Shown: piece by piece, positions 26,239-35,885 of the stretch
Layout of the letters: the number at the start of each line of letters is the position of its first letter
How positions within the stretch are numbered: the stretch's first letter is position 1
The notes under the pieces: generated by a model
The model's database searches: none
What the model saw: only the letters and a program-made list of their open reading frames with translations
Told to the model about the DNA's origin: nothing
Assembly (NCBI RefSeq): GCF_014652415.1
Contig: NZ_BMYT01000004.1
Span: 1-64,000 of the forward strand
Direction of reading: 5' to 3'
DNA length: 64,000 nucleotides
Source of the DNA: Affinundibacterium macrobrachii
GTDB lineage: Bacteria > Pseudomonadota > Gammaproteobacteria > Burkholderiales > Burkholderiaceae_D
Position numbers and translations under genes: made by a program

Positions 26239-28412
26239 TTAGAGCGATACACGCAAGTTCACACGCACTTGTCGTTCACTGCCAGGTTGCACCCATAATT
26301 GGCTATAAGCACTGGCATAATATTGGCGGTTGAATAGATTATTCACTTGAAGATTTAATTGCATCTGACGATTGATGCGGTAGTCGGCCAATAGCTTGAC
26401 GGTCGTATAAGCTGGCAGCATAAATTGACTACTGATAGCAACGTCGCCGTATCGTTCTCCGATGTACTGCATGCCGATTCCCAATCCACTGGCATTACCT
26501 GCTAGCTGACAGTTCTGCTTGAGTACCAGATTGCCACTGTGACGTGGCACATTAGGAAAACGGCTGCCTGTCAAAATCAAGTTGTCTCCGCGACTGACCT
26601 TGGCGTCGGTATAAGCATAAGCAGCGGCTAGTTTGAGGTTTTTATTGAGTTCGCCTTCGAGGTCAAATTCCAATCCTTTGCTATTGAGTTCTCCAGCAGT
26701 GACCGAAAAGTCGGTGTTAACGGGATTGGTCGTTAGAACATTCTTTTTGTCGATATTAAAAACTGCAATCGTACTAGAGAGATTTTTTTGCGCGTTTTCC
26801 CACTTCATACCTAACTCGTAGGAATGGCTCTGTTCAGCTTGGAAGGCAGTGTTGTCAATGCTGACACCACTGTTGGGGCGGAATCCTTTAGATGCAGATA
26901 AATAGAATGCAAGATGCGGAGCTGATTGGTAGACCACGCCAATACGCGGACTATGCGATTGCAAGGATTGTTGATTTACGACTGCGGAGCGACGATTTTC
27001 TACGCTTTGTTGGTAGCGATCTATGCGCATACCTATCAATGTTTTCCATTGCGCATTCCAATCAATTTGATCTTGAAAGTAGAGCGCATTGGCTTCTTGA
27101 TTTTCTTTGGTGTTGATAGAAAGCGCCAGTGGATCTGCTTGTTTTCCATATACAGGTCGAAAATATTAATGCTATACGGATTGCTATTGGAAGGATTGCG
27201 TCGCAGTTGTACACGCTCGTCGGCAAATTGCACGTGCTCGATACCAAAAAGGCTTTGGTGTTGAATGCCTGCGAAAGTATGTTTGCCAGCCAACTCAATT
27301 CTAGCGCTACGATCGGAAGCAGAAAAATCGCGATAACGTCGTTGACGACGCAAAGTCTCATTATCCGCGAGCAGGGTACTAGCTTCTGTCGAGTAACCTT
27401 GAATTTCGCTGTCGCGATAAGATAAGCCAGACTGCAATACCCAATGTGAATTCAAATCGTGTTGAAAAAATACTTGATGTCCCAGCGATTTGACTTGCAT
27501 GCGACCATCGCCTGGCTCACCAAAAAAACGTGAATCAGGTAAGGCTCCAAGTTGACCTCTGATCGCAACTACACCGCGATCAAATGGCGATTTTTGTTCA
27601 TTTGCTTCGATTTCATAAGACAGCGTGGTGTGATCATTGATACGCCAAAGCATAGACGGCGCGACAAAGAATTTGTCACTGTTGTGATAATCGTGGCTGC
27701 TATTACTCGATTCGCGCGCGAGATTGAGTCGATACGCGAATTGTTGATTGAGAGGGCCAGTTAAATCGACTGCGAGACGTTTTTCTTGAAAACTACCTAG
27801 CTGAAAGTCCATTTGAAACGCATTATCGAAACGTGGTTTCTTCGTCAAAATATTAATCGTGCCACCAGGTTCTCCACGTCCATATAAAGCAGAGGCAGGA
27901 CCTTTTAACACTTCAATGGCGTAGGTATTGGCATTGTCACGCACGCCGTTATAGCCACGACTAGAGTTGACACCATTAACCATATAGTCAGAGCCGAAAT
28001 TGGGATCGCCAGTAAAACCGCGCATTGCATAGCTATCCCATAAACCACCAAGATTGCTTTGACGTTGTATACCACTACTCAAATCTAATGCATCGCGTAG
28101 CGTGGTCGCACCGGTATCGTGTAATAGTTCGGCACTGAGTACGCGGACACTAATCGGTAGTGCGATCAATAAACTATCCGTCTTGGTGGCACCTGCAACA
28201 GATAATTGTCGATATTGTTTGTGGCCTTGAATGTGAACTTGCTGCGGCTCAATCTCGTTAATTTTTTCGGACGACGCCTTATGCGCTGTTGTGCTTATTG
28301 CTTCGTCGCTTGGAAGCTTTGCCGGACTATCGGATGTCATCTGCGCGCTAGATAGCTGTGGATAGAGACTAGCGAGTAATAAAGCGAAAGCGGTATTGGT
28401 AGATGATTTCAT
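26239..28412 (-). pseudogene. TonB-dependent siderophore/metallophore receptor split by a one-base frameshift
   Basis: The 5' part (28412 down to about 27156) encodes a signal peptide, the TonB box region and the plug domain (ATTLRDALDLSSGIQRQ, KGPASALYGRGEPGGTIN). The remainder down to 26239 encodes the rest of the barrel, ending in the outer-membrane signature VRVNLRVSL. The frames join if one G is added to the GG at 27155-27156. The protein then reads D-P-V-Y-G-K-Q, the expected siderophore-receptor motif, and the joined product is 724 residues, a normal length. It is last in the left-going zinc operon, so the cargo may be a zinc complex. A sequencing error in a short G run is as likely as a real mutation. 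Confidence 0.85.
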
Positions 28413-28469
28413 ATTGGGTAATGTAGGAATTAAAAGTTGCGAGTAATAGCGGTAAAAAAGGTTTAAGAC

Positions 28470-29174
28470 TTAGCGTCGATTTGTTTCTTTATAAGGTGTG
28501 ACTTTGACCGCATTGAGCCGATAGCCCGCGGTGCCAAGTTCGGTTTGGCTGCGAACACTTTCAAGCTGACCAGAAACCCATACGGCATCCATGGTCTTGA
28601 TCGTTTGCGCCTGTGCTAATTGAACTTCGATAATTTGGTTAGCTGGGGGCGGGGGTGTATGTAGACATCCACCGAAATAGGGGACTAGCAGAAAAGCACC
28701 GACCTTACCGTTCTCAATATCGAGTGGAACAACGAAGCCCGGAATTCGTATTTGCTGTTGATTGAGCAAAGGATTGGTTGGGGCGTTGTCCCACGCTTTT
28801 CTGAGCTTTTGAAGCGCAGAAATTGCACGTGGATCTGCATCGTTAAAATTGCCAAGATCCATGTTTTTAAAATCAGCACTAGGGTCCCAATCAGTGGGAA
28901 TGAGTTCTTCCCAGGAGATGGTCTTAAAACTATTGATCTTGCTTGTTGTCTCCTGTGTCGCCAGCTTGGCTTGATTATTCGGTTTGAGTCGATCACCAAC
29001 TTGGTAAGCTTTGTTACTGTCATTATTCGCACCTGGTTTTGGCGTGCTGGTTTTTTTTAAGCTGTCGATCTCTTTGTTCTGCGCCATGCTTAGTTCAGAA
29101 AGCGCGAGATTGCAAGCGATGACAGCAAGGGTAGCGATGGCGGTGAAGCCTATGAGCTTTAAAGATATTTTCAT
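28470..29174 (-). CDS. periplasmic DUF3299 protein
   Basis: 234 residues, with a signal or anchor helix (about 8-27), a low-complexity linker (30-70), then the DUF3299 domain: WEELIPTDWDP, IRIPGFVVPLD, FLLVPYFGGCLHTPPPP. The C-L-H-T-P-P-P-P segment with conserved Cys and His looks like a metal or redox site. DUF3299 genes often neighbour DUF2796 and MacB-like ABC genes in zinc-responsive loci, as here. It lies 30 bp after the permease gene in the same operon. Confidence 0.85.
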   Translation of the reverse strand: MKISLKLIGFTAIATLAVIACNLALSELSMAQNKEIDSLKKTSTPKPGANNDSNKAYQVGDRLKPNNQAKLATQETTSKINSFKTISWEELIPTDWDPSADFKNMDLGNFNDADPRAISALQKLRKAWDNAPTNPLLNQQQIRIPGFVVPLDIENGKVGAFLLVPYFGGCLHTPPPPANQIIEVQLAQAQTIKTMDAVWVSGQLESVRSQTELGTAGYRLNAVKVTPYKETNRR

Positions 29175-29204
29175 TTTTTTCTAGTGAAAGTTGGTGTGAA
29201 TTTG

Positions 29205-30503
29205 CTATAGCCTATTCGACAGACCATCATTGAGCGTATATCGATAGGCGCGCCAAGCTGGAATCATTCCCGCGAGTAAACCAGCACCGAGGAGTAGGGC
29301 GAGTGAGCCTATTTCACTACTACGAATCAAACTAAGTCGTAGCGAGATACCGAAATGGTTTTGTAAATGCGCACTACCGAGTAGGCTTAACAAATCCACC
29401 AAGAGCACGCCAAAGGCAATTCCTAATAGACTTAGCATTGCGCTTTCTACTAACAATAAGGTGGCAATATGGACGGGACTTGCGCCGACGGCGCGCAATA
29501 TCGCTAATTCTCGTCGACGTTCGTTTAAGCTGGCAGAGATCACTGCGATCAAACTGCAAAAGCTGATTAAGCCGACGAGTGCTGCAATACCAAGAAGAAG
29601 CTGCTCTACTTGACTTAACATTTGCCATAGCTCATCAAGCGCAACACCTGGAATCACCGCTAGTAAGGCTTCTTCGCCAAAATTATTGACCGAGCGTTGA
29701 ACGCGAAAAACAGCACTACGTTTTTTTAAGCCAATCAGTGCCGCCGTGATTTGTTGCGGTTCTAGATCGAACTTACGCACATGCTCGGCCGCAATCGAAA
29801 ATTGTGGAATGGGCGCACCTGCTTGCCAATCTAGATGCAGTGCTTCAATGGCTTGTAGGTTGACGTGTACGGTGCGATCAACCGGGGTACCGGTTCGCTC
29901 TAAGATGCCGATCACTCGAAAAGCTTTGTCGGCATGTTCCAGTGCTTGTTGCGCATCCATACCATGACTTAAAGTGATCTCATCATTGATTTGATAGTTG
30001 AGTTGGTTCGCAATCTCTGCACCGATAACTGCGCCAAAAACATGATCCGCACCGTCTTGAAAGAAGCTACCTGCACGCAAGCGCAGCTTTTGTTGTTGAC
30101 CATAACGTAGATGCTCAAAGTACGCTGCGCTAGTGCCAAGGACAGGAAATCCGCGATGTGAATCTCCTAAAGAAATTGGCACTGTCCATGCAATTGCAGG
30201 ATGGCGCGCAATCGATTGATAACTTTCCCAACGTATGTTGTTACTTGCATCGCCAATGCGAAACACCGAGTACAGCATCAATTGAATTGGGCTGGTTCTA
30301 GCACCGATGATTAAATCTGTACCAGCAATTGATTGTGAGAAGCTAGTGCGTGCATCTTGTCGAACCCGCTCGACAGTCAGTAATAGGGTGCAAGAGATTG
30401 CAATAACAAACACGACTAGACTCAATGTGTAACGACGGTTCAATGCACTCTGCAAGGCTATCTTTACTAGAATGCGCCAGCTGTATCCAAGAGGGGATTT
30501 CAT
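29205..30503 (-). CDS. ABC transporter permease, MacB/FtsX-like
   Basis: 432 residues. One N-terminal membrane helix, a large periplasmic MacB-type domain (about 45-270) and three C-terminal helices (about 285-310, 335-365, 395-420) around ELAILRAVGASPVHI, the FtsX/MacB coupling segment. I chose the ATG at 30503 because it overlaps the ATPase stop as ATGA; ATG 30518 is possible. MacB-like systems act on periplasmic substrates or lipoproteins rather than importing ions. In this operon it probably supports zinc acquisition through the DUF2796 and DUF3299 partners. Confidence 0.88.
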   Translation of the reverse strand: MKSPLGYSWRILVKIALQSALNRRYTLSLVVFVIAISCTLLLTVERVRQDARTSFSQSIAGTDLIIGARTSPIQLMLYSVFRIGDASNNIRWESYQSIARHPAIAWTVPISLGDSHRGFPVLGTSAAYFEHLRYGQQQKLRLRAGSFFQDGADHVFGAVIGAEIANQLNYQINDEITLSHGMDAQQALEHADKAFRVIGILERTGTPVDRTVHVNLQAIEALHLDWQAGAPIPQFSIAAEHVRKFDLEPQQITAALIGLKKRSAVFRVQRSVNNFGEEALLAVIPGVALDELWQMLSQVEQLLLGIAALVGLISFCSLIAVISASLNERRRELAILRAVGASPVHIATLLLVESAMLSLLGIAFGVLLVDLLSLLGSAHLQNHFGISLRLSLIRSSEIGSLALLLGAGLLAGMIPAWRAYRYTLNDGLSNRL

Positions 30504-31339
30504 ACTTTGGTTTGCCATTCGAGGAAATTCACTTGACGATCAAAGAAACTGGTGAGACGCAGATCATGGCTAACAAATATCAAGCCAGCTGACGAGGAGT
30601 GGCATTGCGTGATTAAACATTCCATAAAATCCCGCTGATGTGCTTCATCCAGAGCGGAAGTCGGTTCGTCTGCGATGATCAATTGTGGGTTGCCAATTAA
30701 GGCACGTGCAGCGGCAACACGTTGTTGCTGACCGATACTTAAATTGCCTGCGGGCTTATTCCAATGCGATGGTGCAATGCCTAATTGTTCCAACAAATGC
30801 TTAGCTGCTTCAGTCGCAATCGCAGCGCTTATTTGGTTGCTACCTGTGGTCGCACATGCCGCCTGTAATCGTCGGGGAGAGAACTGACACGGCAGCATGA
30901 CATTGCTGATCAAGTCAAGATAAGGAATAAGATTAAATTGCTGAAAGATGATGCCCAAATGATCAACGCGGAATTGATCACGCTGTGCCTTTTTCAAGGT
31001 ATTAATGTTTTGGCCTAAGAGATGAATACTGCCACTATTTGGTTCCAGAATACCAGCGCATAAACTCAGCAAAGTGCTCTTGCCACATCCACTCGGGCCG
31101 TGAATAAAAACGCGTTCATCTCGTGAGAGTGTGAATGTAGAGATCTGTACCTGCGCCGCCTCTGTTTGCGAATCTGTTGACTTCCATTTGAACTGCATAT
31201 CACTTATTTGCAGTAAAGGCTCAGTCTTCTCGCTTAGATGATGTGGGCAGCTTGGCACGAGATCTGCGCCCGCATCTTGCACTAGGCTTGATTCAGCCAT
31301 GTTTGGGTTCTGCATTTGTATGCTAGTTGGAGATTTCAT
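30500..31339 (-). CDS. ABC transporter ATP-binding protein (MacB/LolD class)
   Basis: 279 residues. Walker A GPSGCGKST, Q-loop in IIFQQFNLIPYLDL, signature LSIGQQQRV, Walker B LIIADEPTSALD and the H-loop VSHD. The N-terminal 45 residues before the NBD are a non-conserved extension. Its stop overlaps the permease start, so the two form one transporter. ATG 31339 is chosen; upstream in-frame TTG and GTG would only add four residues. Confidence 0.9.
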   Translation of the reverse strand: MKSPTSIQMQNPNMAESSLVQDAGADLVPSCPHHLSEKTEPLLQISDMQFKWKSTDSQTEAAQVQISTFTLSRDERVFIHGPSGCGKSTLLSLCAGILEPNSGSIHLLGQNINTLKKAQRDQFRVDHLGIIFQQFNLIPYLDLISNVMLPCQFSPRRLQAACATTGSNQISAAIATEAAKHLLEQLGIAPSHWNKPAGNLSIGQQQRVAAARALIGNPQLIIADEPTSALDEAHQRDFMECLITQCHSSSAGLIFVSHDLRLTSFFDRQVNFLEWQTKV

Positions 31340-31354
31340 CAATAGCACCAAAAC

Positions 31355-31957
31355 TTACCAAACAAAACTTGCGTCATCGTGGTGTAGTGTTTTGGCGTGT
31401 TGAACACTTGTTTGTGCAGTTGCTTGTGTCGTTGCTTGCGCTATTGCTGCAACAACTTCCAACTTCAATCGCTTAATGCCTTTGTATTGGTGCAGTACCA
31501 ATGCCGTTACGCTGCGAAGCTGTTGTGGATTTTTGCAATGCAAATCTACTTCAAAGCGCAAGTCGCCATGTTTTTTTTGCTCATCACTCTTCTGTTTTCC
31601 GGTGAGTGCAGGCGCATCAATTTCTAATTGCTTGATTTGGCATTCCGCAGTGTCGCTTAATTTAAACCACGCTAATGGATTGTTTAATTGATGCAAAAGT
31701 TGTTTAACTTTTTCTTGCTCTGCATCGTCTTTCGGCGCGCGCTCAAAGCCAAGAAAATTGTCGAGGGGACTAGAAAAACTCATGCTCACTTGCGTTTGAT
31801 CGATCGCCAACTGTAATTGCGCTTGCCCATGGACATGCGCATGTAATGGCGTTTTCTGCTGTGCAATGACAGGTACTGGTGCAAGACAATGGAAGGCAAA
31901 GAATAAGCCAATCACCACACTTCTATATTTGCGAGAGATAAAGTTAAAATCAATCAT
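31355..31957 (-). CDS. DUF2796 / ZrgA-family zinc-linked periplasmic protein
   Basis: 200 residues with a signal peptide (to about residue 32, ..VIA-QQ). The mature start HAHVHGQAQLQLAID is the metal-binding signature of the DUF2796 family, followed by SSPLDNFLGFERAP and LHCKNP. ZrgA of Vibrio belongs to this family and is induced by zinc shortage, together with an ABC ATPase and permease in the same order as here. It is likely a periplasmic zinc-binding partner of the MacB-like transporter that follows within 15 bp. Confidence 0.87.
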   Translation of the reverse strand: MIDFNFISRKYRSVVIGLFFAFHCLAPVPVIAQQKTPLHAHVHGQAQLQLAIDQTQVSMSFSSPLDNFLGFERAPKDDAEQEKVKQLLHQLNNPLAWFKLSDTAECQIKQLEIDAPALTGKQKSDEQKKHGDLRFEVDLHCKNPQQLRSVTALVLHQYKGIKRLKLEVVAAIAQATTQATAQTSVQHAKTLHHDDASFVW

Positions 31958-32022
31958 TGTGTCTCTTGTTTCTTAAATCAGTATTACGATCTAACTATGT
32001 GTTTAAGCGATTGCTTGTTGTC

Positions 32023-32421
32023 CTAATCCTGCCAATCAAATTCACGATGAAAACTGGAACTGACGATGGTGGAGTTGCCGTTGTTTTGCGATGTGCTGTG
32101 TGAAATTTCGTGCGATGTATCGACGATGAGCAATAAACAGTTTTGATCTTCGTTCAAGAGAATTTCTTTGACTGGATATCGACCTAGCGGTCTCGGATAG
32201 CGACGCCAAATACCGCGACGATGGTTGATAAAATAGTGAGCCAATCCAGTTTGAATCGTGCGTTCATATGCGCGTCTATCCATCCACTCAAATTGCAGGA
32301 CCCGTTTGCTAATTAGTTCTTGTGTGACACATGGAATCAATCCTTTCTCATCAAAAATTGGTGAGAGTGATTGACCCAAGGCACTTGTAGCGTTGGCGCT
32401 AGGCTCGGCCAGTTCAAGCAT
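32023..32421 (-). CDS. HisI-like protein (phosphoribosyl-AMP cyclohydrolase paralogue) with altered metal site
   Basis: 132 residues. The fold is recognisable from [38 protein letters not shown] and [19 protein letters not shown], which align with HisI. The metal ligands of HisI (the D-C-D-x-D run and the later C-H-T-G) are replaced by N-E-D-Q-N and S-H-S-T, so zinc binding is likely lost. HisI duplicates are known from zinc-limitation regulons beside COG0523 GTPases. This gene overlaps zigA by eight bases. ATG 32421 is chosen because GAGG lies six bases before it. It may be a zinc-independent replacement or have a new role. Confidence 0.75.
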   Translation of the reverse strand: MLELAEPSANATSALGQSLSPIFDEKGLIPCVTQELISKRVLQFEWMDRRAYERTIQTGLAHYFINHRRGIWRRYPRPLGRYPVKEILLNEDQNCLLLIVDTSHEISHSTSQNNGNSTIVSSSFHREFDWQD

Positions 32422-33658
32422 GTTCATCCTCGACTTCTGATTCGATTTCTGCTTCATCGTCATCATCGATCCACGCGGGAAATGGATCCTTAAAATTTTT
32501 CCACATAGCTTCACCCATTTGCATTTCTGCATCGGTGAGTAAGCATTGGTCTAATTCTGAGGACAGCGCTTCTTGATCTATTTGGATACCGATAAAGACC
32601 AATTCTTGGCGTCGATCGCCATATGGCGCAATCGACTTATTTAGAATGCGATCAAGATATTCTTGATCTTGTGGCCATTCGGAACGCTCAACTGCTGACC
32701 ACCATAAGCCCGCCGCATGATGACGACAAATGCTGCCAGCCTGCGACCATTCTCCTGCCAATTCCATCCGTGTCGCGAGCCAAAAATAACCTTTAGAACG
32801 AATGACCCCGGGCATGCCTTGGTGAATTTTTTGCCAAAATCGTTGTGGATGAAATGGACGCCGTGCACGATAGGCAAAACTGCGAATACCGTATTCTTCT
32901 GTCTCTGGTACATGCTCACCACGCATTTCTTTTAGCCAACCAGGAGCGGCGGATGCTTGTTCAAAATTAAATCGTTTGGTGTTTAAGACGCGATCTAAAT
33001 CAACTCTTGAGAAACTTGCGGGAACGATATCTGCACGTGGATTCAAACTATGCAGAATGGCATGTAGTTCTTCGAATTCGGTTTGGCTAACGAGGTCGGC
33101 TTTATTGAGCACGATCACATCACAAAATTCGATTTGTTCAATTAACAGATCAACGACATTGCGTTCATCTTCTTCACCCATTGATTCACCGCGTTCTTGC
33201 AGCGAATCAGTCGATTTGTAATCGCGTAAAAAGTTAAACGCATCGACAACCGTCACCATTGTGTCGAGACGGGCGATGTCGGAAAGACTACGTCCTTTTT
33301 CATCGCGGAAAGTAAAGGTTTCTGCCACCGGCATCGGTTCTGAGATACCTGTTGATTCGATCAAAAGGTAATCAAAACGATCTTCCTGCGCTAAGCGATG
33401 AATCTCGATTAAAAGGTCTTCTCGCAAAGTGCAGCAGATGCAGCCATTGCTCATTTCAACGAGTTTTTCTTCTGCACGCGATAACTGAGCGCCACCTTCA
33501 CGTACCAAGTCCGCGTCGATATTCACTTCTGACATGTCGTTGACAATCACAGCTACGCGGCGGCCTTCACGATTGTTCAAAATGTGATTCAGCAAAGTTG
33601 TTTTGCCAGCCCCTAGGAAGCCGGATAAAACCGTAACAGGAAGTAGGGTAGATGTCAT
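32414..33658 (-). CDS. zigA: COG0523 (CobW-like) GTPase, zinc metallochaperone ZigA
   Basis: 414 residues. Walker [10 protein letters not shown] (13-21), the metal site GCICC (C-x-C-C) with flanking TLREDL, the G3-like ESTGISEP, the guanine motif NKAD, and the CobW C-terminal domain. The acidic tail ([16 protein letters not shown]) could add metal ligands. The family inserts or shuttles metal using GTP; the branch next to zinc-uptake genes and HisI/FolE-type paralogues serves zinc. GAGG six bases before ATG 33658 decides the start. It is second in the left-going operon, 61 bp after merC-like. Confidence 0.9.
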   Translation of the reverse strand: MTSTLLPVTVLSGFLGAGKTTLLNHILNNREGRRVAVIVNDMSEVNIDADLVREGGAQLSRAEEKLVEMSNGCICCTLREDLLIEIHRLAQEDRFDYLLIESTGISEPMPVAETFTFRDEKGRSLSDIARLDTMVTVVDAFNFLRDYKSTDSLQERGESMGEEDERNVVDLLIEQIEFCDVIVLNKADLVSQTEFEELHAILHSLNPRADIVPASFSRVDLDRVLNTKRFNFEQASAAPGWLKEMRGEHVPETEEYGIRSFAYRARRPFHPQRFWQKIHQGMPGVIRSKGYFWLATRMELAGEWSQAGSICRHHAAGLWWSAVERSEWPQDQEYLDRILNKSIAPYGDRRQELVFIGIQIDQEALSSELDQCLLTDAEMQMGEAMWKNFKDPFPAWIDDDDEAEIESEVEDEHA

Positions 33659-33719
33659 GTGTAGCCTCAATTTTGAGATAAAACGAAGTTGATGTGTAGC
33701 AGTGTTATTCCTGAAAAAG

Positions 33720-34121
33720 TCATCGGCTCAGCGAGGCGCCAGACATCGCACAGGCTCTGCAATATCCACGATTTTTGATGTGCGCAATGATCAAATTAAG
33801 GCCTCCAATACTGGCCAAAATAAGTTCAGCTAATTCGCCATAGCGCGGGCCAACCCAAAACACCGACAACACGAAGCAAATGAAGCCAGTCAAGCCGAAC
33901 AGTAGAACCACCGCTTGTCGATGTTGGGTAAAGCCTGGTAGCAAGGAGAAAACGATAGGCAAGGCAACCACCGCGATCATCCAAAAGTGGAAGTCATCGT
34001 GATGAGGAATTTGCGTGAGGAAGGGAATCAGCAACGCGATCGGAGTTAAGGCGCAGTGCAGTAAGCATAGTGCAGACGCCATTACACCAAAATAGTCGCC
34101 AAGTTTAATGAGGAGTTTCAA
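33720..34121 (-). CDS. MerC-domain membrane protein
   Basis: 133 residues with four membrane helices. The MerC site is visible as [16 protein letters not shown], with a Cys and His-Cys pair in the first helix, and the C-terminal cytoplasmic tail ends in YCRACAMSG, a second Cys pair. MerC proteins move mercuric ion, but homologues in zinc loci are common and probably handle zinc or other soft metals. It is the first gene after the predicted operator, hence the leading gene of the operon. Confidence 0.88.
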   Translation of the reverse strand: MKLLIKLGDYFGVMASALCLLHCALTPIALLIPFLTQIPHHDDFHFWMIAVVALPIVFSLLPGFTQHRQAVVLLFGLTGFICFVLSVFWVGPRYGELAELILASIGGLNLIIAHIKNRGYCRACAMSGASLSR

Positions 34122-34220
34122 CGTCGATTCCTTGAAATTGTGTTTGCGTAATGCGGGTTTGATTTGTAAAAAACAATTTTTACTAATGTCTATGCTTGCT
34201 ACGAAACGATAGAAGTTAAC

Positions 34221-34235
34221 TGCAACACAGTTGCA
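34221..34235. promoter_or_regulatory. Zur-like operator A
   Basis: TGCAACACAGTTGCA, pattern TGCAAC-N3-GTTGCA. It lies just downstream of the left-going -10 element, about where transcription of merC-zigA would start. Assignment to Zur is inferred from the genes it flanks. Confidence 0.7.
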
Positions 34236-34243
34236 ATTCGTTG

Positions 34244-34272
34244 ATTTTAGTTGACCGAAAGATTAAATGCAA
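34244..34272 (-). promoter_or_regulatory. sigma-70 promoter of the merC-zigA operon
   Basis: Read on the minus strand: TTGCAT (34272-34267), 17-bp spacer, TAAAAT (34249-34244). Operator B overlaps the -35 element and operator A lies just past the -10 element. Confidence 0.65.
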
Positions 34273-34282
34273 CTGTGTTGCA
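34268..34282. promoter_or_regulatory. Zur-like operator B (shared)
   Basis: TGCAACTGTGTTGCA. It overlaps the predicted -35 elements of both divergent promoters, so one bound repressor could block both operons. Confidence 0.72.
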
Positions 34283-34306
34283 CAAAATATTTTTTTAGCC
34301 TATTAT
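34278..34306 (+). promoter_or_regulatory. sigma-70 promoter of the AztD-znuAB operon
   Basis: TTGCAC (34278-34283), 17-bp spacer, TATTAT (34301-34306). Operators B and C overlap its two elements. Confidence 0.7.
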
Positions 34307-34320
34307 GCAACCCGGTTGCA
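34306..34320. promoter_or_regulatory. Zur-like operator C
   Basis: TGCAACCCGGTTGCA. It begins on the last base of the right-going -10 element (TATTAT) and covers the start-site region. Confidence 0.7.
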
Positions 34321-34577
34321 AGTTGGCGCTGTAAATTAATCTAGCAATAATGACGTATTTATCTGAAATTTATCGCATTTTTATGTTTTTGTAAGAAAAG
34401 ATATATTCGCTCAAAATCTTTTAAATTTGTCCCTTTGTTGTTTATCTGTATCTATTTATTGATGTGTTGAAGTTGTGTTTGTAGGCAAAATCACTGCAAG
34501 CACGATGTCTGACATCAAGCATTCGCAGCGCATTCGTTTTGTCTAATATTTAAATAAAGAATCTAGGAGAGTTGTTG

Positions 34578-35885
34578 ATGAAGCAAGAAATTGAATTCCA
34601 GCCTGTAAAAACCTTACTTGCGCTCAGCTTGGTAAGTCTGCTGTCGGCATGCGGTGGAGGTGATAGTGCTGCACCAGAAAAGAAAGATGATACGGCGGTC
34701 TCGATAGACACTGCGGGGCGCCTCGCGATTGCGGAGAAAGACAGCAAAAATCTGATCTTGCGCGATTTGGATAATCATCTTACCGAAGCCACGCATCAAT
34801 TAGACAATGCGGGCGCTAGTTTGTACCCCAGCCCGAACGGCCGCTACGTCGTCGCAACACAGCGCGCGCAAGATCTGGTGCAGTTTGTGGATGGTGGTGT
34901 TTGGCAGGAAGATCATGTGAATCACCTACACGATTACAAGCAGGGATCAAAGCTCATGACTTGGAAATTGGCTGGTTCTCGTCCAACCCATTATGACGTT
35001 CAAGTTGGCAAGCAGGCGACGATATTTTTTGATGGTGATAGTACCGTTACCCCAATTAAGAATTCCAGCGTTCGATTAATTACTGATGCGTCGATTGCTA
35101 GTGGTGCGGTTGCAGCCGGCTTTGATTTGAATTTCTCTATCCACGGTTTTGCAGAGCCTATCGACAATAAAATTCTTAGCGTCAGTCGTGCGGCTGATGC
35201 TACCGACACGTTGCCGACGCATGTGCAGCTCTATCAACGCAATGGCAATACTTACACTTTAGATCGCCAATTGGCAACGCGCTGCAATGGCATGCACGGC
35301 AGTTTTACCGCGGGTAAATTCACTGCTGTGGGTTGTATGGATGGCGTGATGCTCATCGAACATACAGGTCCTAACACGGTTAGTGACAAGAAAATCCCGA
35401 CGCCAATTCGCATCGGCACCTTGATGGGGCATGTCAAAGCACCAGAGCAATTTATCGCCATCGGATCAGAAGGTGTAGCGCCAGCGCCAGTGACAACGCG
35501 TTTCTACGCCATCGCTGGAAGTAATGCGAGCGCAACAGCAATCACGATCACTGGTTGGGAAAACGGCACGGTACAGCGTGCTTCCGGCTTTGATCGCAGC
35601 GGCAACCGTTTCTATATTTTGGATAACAGAGGGAATCTAAGTATTCTCCAGCGTCAAGGCACGACTTGGAGCAATGTATCGCGCATCGTGGGTTTGATTC
35701 CTAGCATGCCGACTGCCGCACCTTGGCCTGCAATGAGTGCAAATGGGGCGAAGGATGAAATCTATTTTACTGATCCGGTTGCGCGTCAGCTGGTGCATTT
35801 TAATACTGCGACTGCCAGCGTATCGGCTCGCCGCGATCTGATTTTTGTTCCAGCAGCGGCATTATGGGTGGGGATTAGTCGATGA
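34578..35885 (+). CDS. AztD-like zinc metallochaperone, beta-propeller lipoprotein
   Basis: 435 residues. The lipobox LLSAC with Cys near residue 25 marks a lipoprotein; the rest is repeated short strands, as in a seven-bladed propeller. Family features are GGVWQEDHVNHLHDYKQ (acidic/His cluster), SIHGFAEP and CNGMHGSFTAG, the metal-contact segments of AztD, which hands zinc to a ZnuA/AztC-type binding protein. AGGAGA lies seven bases before ATG 34578. It leads the right-going operon and overlaps the next gene as ATGA. Confidence 0.82.
   Translation: MKQEIEFQPVKTLLALSLVSLLSACGGGDSAAPEKKDDTAVSIDTAGRLAIAEKDSKNLILRDLDNHLTEATHQLDNAGASLYPSPNGRYVVATQRAQDLVQFVDGGVWQEDHVNHLHDYKQGSKLMTWKLAGSRPTHYDVQVGKQATIFFDGDSTVTPIKNSSVRLITDASIASGAVAAGFDLNFSIHGFAEPIDNKILSVSRAADATDTLPTHVQLYQRNGNTYTLDRQLATRCNGMHGSFTAGKFTAVGCMDGVMLIEHTGPNTVSDKKIPTPIRIGTLMGHVKAPEQFIAIGSEGVAPAPVTTRFYAIAGSNASATAITITGWENGTVQRASGFDRSGNRFYILDNRGNLSILQRQGTTWSNVSRIVGLIPSMPTAAPWPAMSANGAKDEIYFTDPVARQLVHFNTATASVSARRDLIFVPAAALWVGISR

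Larger units (their letters stand above)
34122..34577. promoter_or_regulatory. divergent control region of the zinc operons
   Basis: 456 bp between merC-like (-) and the AztD-like gene (+). It contains three operator-like palindromes and two opposed promoters, listed separately. The 5' leader of the right-going operon is about 265 bp long and T-rich, without a recognised riboswitch. Confidence 0.75.

Noticed and set aside
27150-27160. Programmed ribosomal frameshift in the TonB receptor
   Set aside because: No slippery heptamer or stimulatory structure is visible, and receptors of this family are not known to use frameshifting; error or mutation is simpler.
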